Below are positions 37,387 through 44,750 of a DNA stretch of 64,000 nucleotides, piece after piece (the first letter of the stretch is position 1; each line of letters starts with the position of its first letter). Made by a program: the position numbers and the translations under genes. The DNA comes from Bacteroidales bacterium. Lineage in GTDB: Bacteria; Bacteroidota; Bacteroidia; Bacteroidales; UBA12077. Location: assembly GCA_003446015.1 (NCBI GenBank), contig DMBU01000091.1:1-64000 (forward strand), in the 5' to 3' direction. The notes below the pieces were generated by a model. The model had not been told where the DNA came from, did not search any database, and saw only the letters and a program-made list of their open reading frames with translations.

Positions 37387-40353
37387 TTAAAATCTTACAC
37401 TTAATCCAAAAAGATAAGTTCTTGGTCTTGGATAAATATTGTTATCTATTCCTCCGTATATTTCAGGATCTAATCCATCATATCCTGTTATTGTAAATGC
37501 ATTTTGAACGGTGGCATATAATCTTACACCTAAATCAACATTATTTAACATTGGTTTTAATAAATCATCAAAGGAATAACCAAGGGTGATATTATCAACT
37601 TTTAGGAATGAAGCATCATGAATATAATAATCTGAATTCGGTTGCGCTGCATTAAACTCTGTATTATATATATCTGTAGATAGGTTGCCAAGATAATCAT
37701 TTGTAAAAATATTATCGTATCGTGCATTATCCGAGCTGATATTATCATAAATATAATTATTCAGATTTGCCCTGGCCGATAGGTTAAAATCAAAGTTTTT
37801 GTATTCTAACCTGGTAGAAAAACCAAATATCATATTTGCTGCAGGACTTTCTGCAAAATACTTATCATCTTCATTTATAATACCGTCATTGTTCCTGTCA
37901 ACATAAGCACCCTCAATAGGTTTCCCATTGATATCATAAACTTGTTCGTATACAAAGAAAGTATTAATCGGGTAACCAACAACATGTTTCTGAATTGTGT
38001 TTCCCGTAGCTCCAGAAATGCTTCCAACATCTACACCTTTGTAGTTGGGATCATCAAACAATGTAAGTTTTGTAATTTCATTATCGTTATAGCTGAAATT
38101 TGCTCCTATTTCCCAGAACAAATCTTTCTTATTATAAGCTATTCCGGTTAATTCTATTTCGAATCCGGTATTTTCCAGATTACCTACATTCGTTTTAAGT
38201 TTGTCGGCGAAATTGCTTCCTATTGCAATAGGAATTTCGTTCAATAAATCCTTTGTTTCTCTTTTATAAAACTCTAATGACCCATTAAGTCTGTCTTTAA
38301 AAAAGCCAAAATCCAAACCAATATTATAGGTTGTTGTAGTTTCCCATTTAATATTAACATCATAAGCACTAGGTTTAATAGTATAAAATGCATGATCACC
38401 AAATGAATACATTGCATTTTGATCGCTTACAACAAAAAGAGGCATGTATGAATAATAATCGTCACCAATATCCTGCTGCCCTGTTTGTCCATAACCTAAT
38501 CTAAGTTTTAAGTTACTTATTGCGTTAATATTTTTCATGAAATCTTCATCTGAAATTCTCCATGCTAAAGCTAATGAAGGGAATAAACCCCATCTGTTAT
38601 CTTCTGAAAATCTTGAAGAACCATCTTCTCTAACAGTAGCTGTTAATAGATACTTATCCATAAAAGTATAATTTAACCTACCAAAGAAAGATATTAAATA
38701 CAGTTCTTTTTCACCAGAAACCAATTTAGCTTCACCATCTTTAAACAAGATATTGTCTTCGTTGGTATCCCAGAAATGTTGCCATGAATATCCTCCCATT
38801 ACATCAATCTTGCTATTGATATTATCAAGATCTTTTTTGTAATTTAGGAAAAAGTCTAAAAGGGAATTCTTTTTTTCTTGTGTATAATGCTTTTTTATCT
38901 CGGTTCTTCCGTAGGTATACCATGAAGCTTTAGGATCAATATCTTTATCTCCCTGAGAATCTGAATAATCATATCCCAATTTCACATTAGCTTTAAGTTC
39001 AGGTAAAAAATGGAATTTATACTCAAGTTGTAAATCACCAATAAATCTATTAACTATTGATTCATCATAAGTATAATCTAAAAGGGCTACTGGATTACTT
39101 GTAGCTAGTGGGTTGGGTGTATTACTGCTATTTAGCCATGCATAATAACCTCCATACAAACCTGTTTGATTATATACAGATTGAGTTGGGTCCATTCTTA
39201 CTGCACTTCCTATCGCTCCTTTATCGGCAAATCTGTTTTCAATATAAGAATATTTTACACCAACATCAATCTTTAAATGATCATCTAATAAAGAAGGACT
39301 TAATCTAATATTTCCGGTAGCCCTTTCATTATTGCTGGTTTTTAATATACCATCTTTATTTGAATAACTTCCTGAAGCTCTGTAAGGGATATTATATAAT
39401 GAGCCGGATATACCAAGATTATGTTCTTGTCCAAATGCCGTTTTAAAAATCTCATCCTGCCAATTTGTATTGGAAGATCCAAGTTTAGCAACCGCACCAG
39501 TTGAAATTGTGCCGGCAGTTTCCAAATCAGTTACTAACTGAGTATATTCAGCAGCAGAGAGGACATCAACAGTTTTAATGTTTTCGCTTAACGAAAATTT
39601 AGATGAATAATCTATTGTCATTTCCTTACCAAGCTTACCCGTTTTTGTAGTAATAAGAATTACCCCATTTGATGCTCTGGAACCATAAATAGCAGTAGCT
39701 GAAGCATCCTTTAAAACTGTAAAAGTCTCAATATCATCAGGATTAATGGTATTTAAAACGTTACTCATACCAGCAATATCAGAGTTACCAACTGGTATTC
39801 CATCAATTACATACAATGGGTCGTTACTTGCTGTTAACGAAGAACCTCCACGGATTCGTACCGTTGATTTACTTCCAGGTGCACCTCCTTCTGAGGTAAT
39901 TGAAACACCGGCTATTTTACCAGATATTAATTCCTGAGCCGAAGTTATTGCTCCCTGATTAAAATCTTTTGTAGAAACTGTTGTTATAGCACCAGTTGCA
40001 TCACCTTTTCTAACCTGACCATAACCAATAACCACAACCTCATCTAAATATTCCACTTGCTTTTCAAGTGCAATATTTATTTCTGTTCTTTCATTAACAA
40101 CTACTTCCTGTGCTGCATATCCTACGTAGGAGAACACCAGAATTGCATCTTTAGGGACTGTTATTTCATAGTTCCCGTCAATGTTTGTAATTGCACCTAT
40201 CCCCGAATTTTTTTCTAAAATAGTAACACCAGGTAATGAAATGCCTTCTTCGGCATCGGTAACATTACCCGTTACTTTTAATTGTGCTAACAAAATTCCT
40301 GGAATGAGAATTTGAAAGAAAATTAAAATTAATGTTAATCGAATTTTTTCCAT
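37387..40353 (-). CDS. SusC/RagA family TonB-dependent outer-membrane porin
   Basis: About 988 residues from the ATG at 40351-40353, which begins directly before a classic signal peptide. An in-frame ATG at 40425 would add 24 residues without a signal character. After the signal, a carboxypeptidase-regulatory-like domain (about 25-105) carries the V-T-D-A-E-E-G-I-S-L-P-G-V motif. A TonB-dependent plug follows (V-V-I-G-Y-G-Q-V-R-K-G-D at its start, later V-L-K-D-A-S-A-T-A-I-Y-G-S-R-A-S-N-G-V). The 22-strand barrel ends in R-F. It imports maltooligosaccharides into the periplasm together with SusD. It heads the operon divergent from the LacI-type gene. Confidence 0.96.
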   Translation of the reverse strand: MEKIRLTLILIFFQILIPGILLAQLKVTGNVTDAEEGISLPGVTILEKNSGIGAITNIDGNYEITVPKDAILVFSYVGYAAQEVVVNERTEINIALEKQVEYLDEVVVIGYGQVRKGDATGAITTVSTKDFNQGAITSAQELISGKIAGVSITSEGGAPGSKSTVRIRGGSSLTASNDPLYVIDGIPVGNSDIAGMSNVLNTINPDDIETFTVLKDASATAIYGSRASNGVILITTKTGKLGKEMTIDYSSKFSLSENIKTVDVLSAAEYTQLVTDLETAGTISTGAVAKLGSSNTNWQDEIFKTAFGQEHNLGISGSLYNIPYRASGSYSNKDGILKTSNNERATGNIRLSPSLLDDHLKIDVGVKYSYIENRFADKGAIGSAVRMDPTQSVYNQTGLYGGYYAWLNSSNTPNPLATSNPVALLDYTYDESIVNRFIGDLQLEYKFHFLPELKANVKLGYDYSDSQGDKDIDPKASWYTYGRTEIKKHYTQEKKNSLLDFFLNYKKDLDNINSKIDVMGGYSWQHFWDTNEDNILFKDGEAKLVSGEKELYLISFFGRLNYTFMDKYLLTATVREDGSSRFSEDNRWGLFPSLALAWRISDEDFMKNINAISNLKLRLGYGQTGQQDIGDDYYSYMPLFVVSDQNAMYSFGDHAFYTIKPSAYDVNIKWETTTTYNIGLDFGFFKDRLNGSLEFYKRETKDLLNEIPIAIGSNFADKLKTNVGNLENTGFEIELTGIAYNKKDLFWEIGANFSYNDNEITKLTLFDDPNYKGVDVGSISGATGNTIQKHVVGYPINTFFVYEQVYDINGKPIEGAYVDRNNDGIINEDDKYFAESPAANMIFGFSTRLEYKNFDFNLSARANLNNYIYDNISSDNARYDNIFTNDYLGNLSTDIYNTEFNAAQPNSDYYIHDASFLKVDNITLGYSFDDLLKPMLNNVDLGVRLYATVQNAFTITGYDGLDPEIYGGIDNNIYPRPRTYLFGLSVRF

Positions 40354-40416
40354 CTTGCAATTTTTATTTTTAGGGTTAAATTTTCCCCTAAAGTTATAAA
40401 AACCGTTATCAATTGT

Positions 40417-40451
40417 CAAATACAAGAATATATATATCAGACATTTACAAA
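40417..40451 (-). promoter_or_regulatory. Candidate Bacteroidota promoter of the sus operon
   Basis: On the minus strand TTTG (40448-40451) and TGTATTTG (40417-40424) are separated by 23 bases. They approximate the Bacteroidota consensus TTTG-N17-23-TAnnTTTG, with one mismatch in the -7 box. The predicted start lies roughly 60 bases upstream of the susC start codon. Confidence 0.45.
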
Positions 40452-40475
40452 CACGTCAATTAACTACAGGAACTA

Positions 40476-40492
40476 TTTCAAACGTTTGCGAA
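40476..40492. promoter_or_regulatory. Putative LacI-family operator in the susC-lacI intergenic region
   Basis: TTTCAAACGTTTGCGAA, with the perfect core CAAACGTTTG at 40479-40488. It is the inverted copy of the 17 bases at 20162-20178. It lies 123 bases upstream of susC and 134 bases upstream of the regulator gene, so it could serve both, including autoregulation. Confidence 0.82.
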
Positions 40493-40626
40493 AGGAGTTT
40501 AAACAAGAACTTATTTTATTAATAATTTAAGTTTATCTAAACAATTTCTTTATTTTTTGTTAAATTGTTTGAGAATTGAAATAGTTTTCCTTTCTTCATA
40601 ACAAAATTTTAACCATTTAGTTTAGT

Positions 40627-41652
40627 ATGAGAGGTCATCAGGTTACCATAAAAGATATTGCAAAAATTCTACATATTTCTCCTTCGACAGTTTCCAGGGC
40701 GTTGAAGGATCATCCTGATATTAACCCCCAAACAAAAAAGAATGTTCAGGATTTAGCCAAAAAACTCAATTATAAACCTAACCAAATAGCCCTTAACTTA
40801 TTGCAACAAGAAAGTAAATTAATCGGAGTAATTATACCCGAAATAATTCACTATTTCTTTTCAACCGTAATTAGTGGAATTGAAAAGATAGCCAATGAGT
40901 CAGGTTACCATATTATAATCACACAATCAAACGAATCTTATCACAAGGAAGTAGAAAATATTCAGGCACTTTTATCAAGTAATATTGATGGTTTTATTAT
41001 TACCATGGCAAAGACAACTTTAAATTTTGATCATTTTAAAAATGTTGAAGAAATTGGTGTCCCAATGGTTTTTGTTGACCGATCGTGCGATGCAGTTACA
41101 GCAGACAAAGTTTTGGTTGATGATTTTGACGGTGCATACAAGGCAACTAAACATTTAATCGAAAATGGATGTAAAAATATTATTCACCTGGCAGGCCCTC
41201 AAAACTTAGATATTGGAATTCAACGTAAAGAAGGCTTTTTATCTGCATTAAATAATTCAAATATTCCAATTAATAGTTACTCAGTTCAAATTTGCGATAC
41301 ACATGACCATGCTTTAAAATTAATTCCTGAATTGTTAAGCAGGCATAATAATATTGACGGAATATTTGCGGTAAATGATTTAACTGCTATAGGTGCAATG
41401 AAAGCAGTAAAGTCGATGAATAAAAAAGTTCCCGATGACATTGCCATTTCAGGATTTACAAATTCGCATATCTCATATATTGCTGACCCTGAATTAACAA
41501 CCGTCGATCAAAAAGGCTTTGAAATGGGACAACATGCCGCAAGGATGATCCTTAAAAGGATTCATAGTGATGAAAATTATGGCCCCGTTACTACAATTCT
41601 AAATACCGATTTAATTATTCGAAAATCTAGTTTGAAGCGAAAATTGAATTAG
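40627..41652 (+). CDS. LacI-family transcriptional regulator of alpha-glucan use
   Basis: A 341-residue regulator. The N-terminal HTH is classic (V-T-I-K-D-I-A-K-I-L-H-I-S-P-S-T-V-S-R-A-L, then the hinge K-L-N-Y-K-P-N-Q-I-A). The effector domain is of periplasmic-binding-protein type, with G-V-I-I-P-E-I at its start, F-V-D-R near residue 155 and V-N-D-L-T-A-I-G-A near 255. It is divergent from susC and shares the intergenic CAAACGTTTG operator. The known Bacteroides thetaiotaomicron locus is instead controlled by SusR, a propeller-type sensor. The effector is presumably maltose or a related sugar; this is inference. Confidence 0.94.
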   Translation: MRGHQVTIKDIAKILHISPSTVSRALKDHPDINPQTKKNVQDLAKKLNYKPNQIALNLLQQESKLIGVIIPEIIHYFFSTVISGIEKIANESGYHIIITQSNESYHKEVENIQALLSSNIDGFIITMAKTTLNFDHFKNVEEIGVPMVFVDRSCDAVTADKVLVDDFDGAYKATKHLIENGCKNIIHLAGPQNLDIGIQRKEGFLSALNNSNIPINSYSVQICDTHDHALKLIPELLSRHNNIDGIFAVNDLTAIGAMKAVKSMNKKVPDDIAISGFTNSHISYIADPELTTVDQKGFEMGQHAARMILKRIHSDENYGPVTTILNTDLIIRKSSLKRKLN

Positions 41653-42098
41653 CTTGTTTGCTTTTTTTATCTGCCCATCCAGTTTACATGCCGAATGGCA
41701 TTGCAGGAGGGCTTTTATCTTTTATCTTTCCTTTTCCACTAAGGTATACACTAAGTCTCACTAAAATTTCCTTTAATGCAAACTGCAAACTGCATCTTGC
41801 TCCTTTTTTAACCGCAAACCTGTTGGCAGACAGGGGTGCTGAGACGCTAAGAGCACCTTTCTTTCAATTATAAACATTGGTTTTTAAATAAGAAATCAGT
41901 TCTTCTTTTAAAGATATTGAGTTTATTATTAAATGAAAAAACACCTGTATCGTAATAACTCATTAGCAAAACCAATTGACATAACATATAGAATATGTGA
42001 ATTTTGCAATTCTTACTTTTTATTATGTAATAGCTTAACAATTTAAAGAGCTCACCTTTGTACCTGAATATTTTTTCAAAAAATTAATTTCAAAACAT
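41653..42098. other. Intergenic region with degenerate repeats
   Basis: 446 bases without a convincing gene. A reading frame at 41658-41873 has no family resemblance and runs through repeat-like sequence. The segment at about 41810-41850 contains A-C-C-G-C-A-A-A, then the CCTG-type palindrome at 41819-41834, then TGCTGAGACGCTAAGAGCA, a degenerate relative of the ACGCAAAG repeats at 50212 and 53379. The rest is AT-rich and presumably holds the promoter of the ice-binding gene. Confidence 0.5.
41819..41834. repeat. CCTG..CAGG micro-palindrome, copy 1
   Basis: CCTGTTGGCAGACAGG, an imperfect palindrome inserted after GCAAA in a degenerate ACGCAAAG-type repeat. Relatives are at 44150-44168 and 53414-53432. 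Confidence 0.6.
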
Positions 42099-43382
42099 AT
42101 GAAAACAATTAAAAAATTATCAAGCTTTGCAGTTCTTGCTTTAACAATAATGGCGGGATGTAGTCAGGATGAACCTTTAACAAAAAGCACTGACAACATG
42201 AAATCTTCAAAATTAGATGCAATTACTGTTAACTCAATAAAAACATCTAAAAGTACTTTTGAATCAAGTGATTTGCTGCTAGGTAGCGCATCATCATTTG
42301 CAGTATTGGCTGGTACAACAGTTACCAATGCTGAGGCTTCAGTAATAACAGGTGATTTAGGTGTTAGTCCTGGCACAGCAATTACGGGATTCCAACCAGA
42401 ACCTATTAACTCAATTGAAGGTCCAGGAACAGTAACTTCAGGCTTGGGAATAGTAGATGGTATCATTTATGCAAGTGGTCCTGAAGCAGTTCAAGCACAA
42501 GTGGATGCTACAATAGCTTATAATTATCTTGTTGGACAAGAACCTAATACAATCTTAGGAGATGTTTATCAACTTGATGGACAGACATTCACACCCGGAA
42601 TTTATAATTTTCCATCATCTGCTAATTTGCAAGTAAACGGAACACTTACTCTTGATTTCCAGGGAAACAACGATGCTCTGTTTATTTTTCAATTAGGTAG
42701 TACACTTGTAACAATGACTAATTCAAATATAATTGCCATTAACAATGGTAACGAAACTGAATGTCTTGGTTCAAACATATTTTGGACAGTTGGTTCTTCT
42801 GCAACTGTTGATGGTAATTCATTTATAGGAACTGTTATTGCTTTTACAAGTATTTCAATGACAAATACCGGAAATGAATCTGGAACGACTAATGTATCAG
42901 GTAGAATGTTAGCTTTAGGTGGTGAAGTTACCATGGTTAATAGTATAATTACGACTTGTGGTACTGGAACTATTATAACACCAGATCCAGAACCAAATTG
43001 TACATGGAATAATGAAACAGCTTGGTCTGCAGGAACACGTTATGTAAAAAAAGGCAATTGGGCTACTTATACTTCTTATAATGGCGTAGAAAAAACTGTA
43101 ATTTTATATGCGGGTCAACACATCAATATAGGTAATGTAATATTTTCTGCTCCAATTGAAGGTAATATAACAATTACAATTGAGCTTAATGAGTTTGGAG
43201 AATTCCAGAATATTAGCGAGAACGTTAAGATTCAGGATTATAGCACGGCTCCTTCAAAGAATCCAAAACCAGGAAGATTTGATTACAAAGCAGATGCTTC
43301 AGGTTCAACATTTGAAATGGTTGTTCCAGTAAATAGCTTCTATGGAGTACACATTGATGCAAAAAGTAAAGTGTGTAAATAA
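42099..43382 (+). CDS. Ice-binding family lipoprotein (DUF3494) with extra C-terminal domain
   Basis: A 427-residue secreted lipoprotein. The signal peptide ends in I-M-A-G-C. Residues about 60-290 match the DUF3494 ice-binding beta-solenoid: L-L-G-S-A-S-S-F-A-V-L-A-G-T-T-V-T-N near the start, G-D-L-G-V-S-P-G, the Y-x-x-L block, F-T-P-G-I-Y near 165, F-I-F-Q-L-G-S-T-L near 195 and N-I-F-W-x-V-G-S-S-A-T near 228. Members bind ice and inhibit its growth or recrystallisation. Residues about 297-427 form a separate Cys-flanked beta-rich domain (C-T-W first, C-K last), possibly for surface binding. Repeated solenoid strands are rich in Thr, Ser and Asn. Single gene with its own terminator. Confidence 0.9.
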   Translation: MKTIKKLSSFAVLALTIMAGCSQDEPLTKSTDNMKSSKLDAITVNSIKTSKSTFESSDLLLGSASSFAVLAGTTVTNAEASVITGDLGVSPGTAITGFQPEPINSIEGPGTVTSGLGIVDGIIYASGPEAVQAQVDATIAYNYLVGQEPNTILGDVYQLDGQTFTPGIYNFPSSANLQVNGTLTLDFQGNNDALFIFQLGSTLVTMTNSNIIAINNGNETECLGSNIFWTVGSSATVDGNSFIGTVIAFTSISMTNTGNESGTTNVSGRMLALGGEVTMVNSIITTCGTGTIITPDPEPNCTWNNETAWSAGTRYVKKGNWATYTSYNGVEKTVILYAGQHINIGNVIFSAPIEGNITITIELNEFGEFQNISENVKIQDYSTAPSKNPKPGRFDYKADASGSTFEMVVPVNSFYGVHIDAKSKVCK

Positions 43383-43413
43383 TTAAAAGATTAACATTTA
43401 TAATCTAAATTGG

Positions 43414-43449
43414 AAAAGAGCGTTGCTTATTAAGCAACACTCTTTTTTT
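43414..43449 (+). terminator. Terminator of the ice-binding protein gene
   Basis: An AAGAGcGTTGCTT/AAGCAACaCTCTT stem with a three-base loop, then seven T. Confidence 0.9.
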
Positions 43450-43461
43450 ATTTCCTTTTAT

Positions 43462-43620
43462 CTTTGGATGGCTTTACACTTTTCGTGATATTCTTCAATC
43501 AATACTAAACCCAGAGCAATTCCTGATTTTGTTGAAAATTTGCTCCAGAATTAAGCACGGCAATTCTATATCCAACGTAATAGGTATCTCTTTTTTAACT
43601 GTATATGATATAAATAAAAA
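43462..43620 (-). pseudogene. Decayed GIY-YIG endonuclease copy
   Basis: The minus-strand sequence aligns along its length with the intact gene at 43738-43983. Translated in the matching frame it reads F-I-Y-I-I-Y-S, then a TAA in place of the Gln codon, then K-R-D-T-Y-Y-V-G-Y. Its ATG has become TTT, a short internal deletion follows, and further stop codons appear in the C-terminal part. It is therefore a non-functional duplicate. The upstream terminator and a tRNA remnant are duplicated along with it. Confidence 0.85.
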
Positions 43621-43636
43621 ACAAAAAATGTAAGAC

Positions 43637-43670
43637 ACAAAAAAAGCGACAAAGAATTAACTTTATCGCT
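43637..43670 (-). repeat. Second copy of the tRNA-Met terminator
   Basis: An almost exact copy of the AAGCGATAAAG/CTTTGTCGCTT hairpin with T run seen at 44000-44031. It lies between the tRNA remnant and the GIY-YIG pseudogene in the same order as in the intact copy. Confidence 0.85.
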
Positions 43671-43684
43671 TGTGTAGCGATAGG

Positions 43685-43702
43685 TCCCGACTTGTGTCGG
43701 GA
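43685..43702. repeat. TCCCGA..TCGGGA micro-palindrome, copy 2
   Basis: TCCCGA-CTTGTG-TCGGGA, sitting where the T loop and 3' T stem of the tRNA remnant should be. Confidence 0.75.
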
Positions 43703-43714
43703 AACTGCCGACCT

Positions 43715-43733
43715 TCCCGATTAAAAATCGGGA
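43715..43733. repeat. TCCCGA..TCGGGA micro-palindrome, copy 3
   Basis: TCCCGAT-TAAAA-ATCGGGA, sitting exactly where the anticodon arm of the tRNA remnant should be. Confidence 0.75.
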
Positions 43734-43737
43734 CGCT

Positions 43738-43983
43738 CTAACCGTTCCTAATTAAGTCTTCAATATATTTTCTACTCTTCTTTTTCTTTATAGCTTTTTC
43801 CCTTCTTATGGCTTCACTCTTTTCTTGATATTCCTCAATATAAACTAGACTCCAAGGAATTCCAGACTTTGTAGAAGTTGTCGCACCAGAATTATGTTTA
43901 ACGATTCTGGAATTTACATCTGAAGTATATCCAACATAATAACGATCTCTTTTTTGACTATATAGAATATAAATAAAATACAT
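43738..43983 (-). CDS. GIY-YIG nuclease-family small protein
   Basis: About 81 residues from the ATG at 43981-43983. An upstream in-frame ATG at 44010 lies inside the tRNA terminator and is less likely. The single GIY-YIG domain has Y-I-L-Y-S at the start, Y-Y-V-G-Y-T-S-D as the signature, R-I-V-K-H-N-S-G-A after it and the conserved Glu in Y-I-E-E-Y (catalytic Glu region), then a basic tail. Such UPF0213/YhbQ-like proteins are widespread and mostly uncharacterised. Its stop codon TAG is supplied by the D-arm of the tRNA remnant downstream. It is preceded by a tRNA and its terminator. Confidence 0.88.
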   Translation of the reverse strand: MYFIYILYSQKRDRYYVGYTSDVNSRIVKHNSGATTSTKSGIPWSLVYIEEYQEKSEAIRREKAIKKKKSRKYIEDLIRNG

Positions 43984-43999
43984 AGATCTAATATACAAA

Positions 44000-44031
44000 A
44001 AAAGCGACAAAGAATTAACTTTATCGCTTGT
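44000..44031 (-). terminator. Terminator of tRNA-Met
   Basis: On the minus strand AAGCGATAAAG and CTTTGTCGCTT pair around TTAATT and are followed by seven T, directly after the tRNA 3' end. A duplicate lies at 43637-43670. Confidence 0.88.
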
Positions 44032-44032
44032 G

Positions 44033-44106
44033 TAGCGAGAGGCGGAATTGAACCGCCGACCTCATGATTATGAATCATGCGCTCTAACCATCTGAGCTAC
44101 CTCGCC
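44033..44106 (-). tRNA. tRNA-Met (anticodon CAT)
   Basis: A full cloverleaf on the minus strand. The acceptor GGCGAGG pairs with TCTCGCT (G-U at both ends). D arm GCTC..GAGC, anticodon stem CATGA/TCATG with loop TTCATAA (anticodon CAT), variable loop AGGTC and T arm GGCGG-TTCAATT-CCGCC. The discriminator is A, and CCA is not encoded. The G1-U72 pair and the loop suit an elongator Met tRNA. Isoleucine decoding through lysidine modification of CAU cannot be formally excluded. Confidence 0.93.
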
Positions 44107-44138
44107 AACTATTATAATCTTAAGAACTTCAGCATTCA

Positions 44139-44187
44139 AGCGCTCTAACCCTGTCTGCAACAGGCAGGCATCCGAGCTAGCTCGCCA
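44139..44187 (-). pseudogene. 5'-half tRNA remnant with a CCTG palindrome in its D loop
   Basis: On the minus strand GGCGAGCTAGCTCGGATG and GGTTAGAGCGC match the 5' half of the neighbouring tRNA-Met. Between them, in the D loop, lies an inserted CCTGCCTG-ttg-CAGACAGG palindrome. The anticodon and T arms are missing. It lies directly upstream of the intact tRNA. Confidence 0.78.
44150..44168. repeat. CCTG..CAGG micro-palindrome, copy 2
   Basis: CCTGTCTGCAACAGGCAGG, inserted into the D loop of the partial tRNA at 44139-44187. Confidence 0.7.
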
Positions 44188-44304
44188 TTTGTTTATGGGG
44201 TGCAAATATAATATTTTATTTTATCTTTTATAATTTCAATGTACAATTTCTAAAAAAAAAATGATATATTGCGTTACAGGGAAAAATTGCTAATAAATTG
44301 ACCT

Positions 44305-44679
44305 ATGAAAAATAAATTTGAATTAGAATACACAATAAACTCATCTCCTAAAATTTTATATACCAGATTAAGCACTCCGGGAGGATTATCTGAATGGTTT
44401 GCCAATGACATAAATATACAAGGGAGTATTTATACTTTTATTTGGGAAGGTGTTGAACAGGAAGCGGAACTTACCATTAAAAAAGAAAATCAGCTTGTTC
44501 GATTTAAATGGATTGATGACGAAGATGATGCATATTTTGAATTTAAAATTCATAAAGATGAATTGACAGGAGAAGTAGCGCTCATAATTACTGATTTTGC
44601 CGAGGACAATGAAAAATCTGACATTATTGATCTATGGGATTCACAAATTGCTGAATTAAAACGTGCACTTGGGCTTTAA
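44305..44679 (+). CDS. START-like/SRPBCC-domain protein
   Basis: A 124-residue soluble protein with the AHSA1/START-like fold: F-E-L-E-Y-T-I-N-S-S-P-K-I-L-Y at the start, G-L-S-E-W-F-A-N-D after helix 1, then strands F-I-W and V-R-F-K-W, and a long C-terminal helix (W-D-S-Q-I-A-E-L-K-R-A-L). The compact form is common in Bacteroidota. It may bind a small hydrophobic ligand, but none is known. It lies 71 bases before the LptF/G permease gene on the same strand. Confidence 0.85.
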   Translation: MKNKFELEYTINSSPKILYTRLSTPGGLSEWFANDINIQGSIYTFIWEGVEQEAELTIKKENQLVRFKWIDDEDDAYFEFKIHKDELTGEVALIITDFAEDNEKSDIIDLWDSQIAELKRALGL

Positions 44680-44750
44680 TTTCCTTAAACCATTTATTCT
44701 TACGATAAAATAATTTATTTTTGTAATCGTTTTAATAAAAATTGATTGAT

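Larger units (their letters stand above)
43669..43745 (-). pseudogene. tRNA-Met-derived remnant carrying two TCCCGA palindromes
   Basis: The minus strand matches tRNA-Met at GGTTAGAGCG (D arm), AGGTCGGC (variable loop and T stem) and CTATCGCTACACAAG (acceptor and downstream). The anticodon hairpin has been replaced by a TCCCGAT-N5-ATCGGGA palindrome, and the 3' side of the T arm by TCCCGA-N6-TCGGGA. The acceptor 5' strand is missing. The replacement loop happens to read TTTTTAA, but a functional tRNA is not possible. Confidence 0.8.

Noticed and set aside
40353..40425. Upstream ATG for susC
   Set aside because: It adds 24 polar residues ahead of a clear signal peptide and overlaps the likely promoter.
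41658..41873. 71-codon open frame after the LacI-type gene
   Set aside because: No family resemblance, odd composition, and it runs through repeat-like sequence with a micro-palindrome.
43669..43745. A possible tRNA-Lys, because the replaced anticodon loop reads TTTTTAA
   Set aside because: The acceptor 5' strand is missing and the T arm is destroyed; the loop is part of a TCCCGA palindrome, so it cannot fold as a tRNA.
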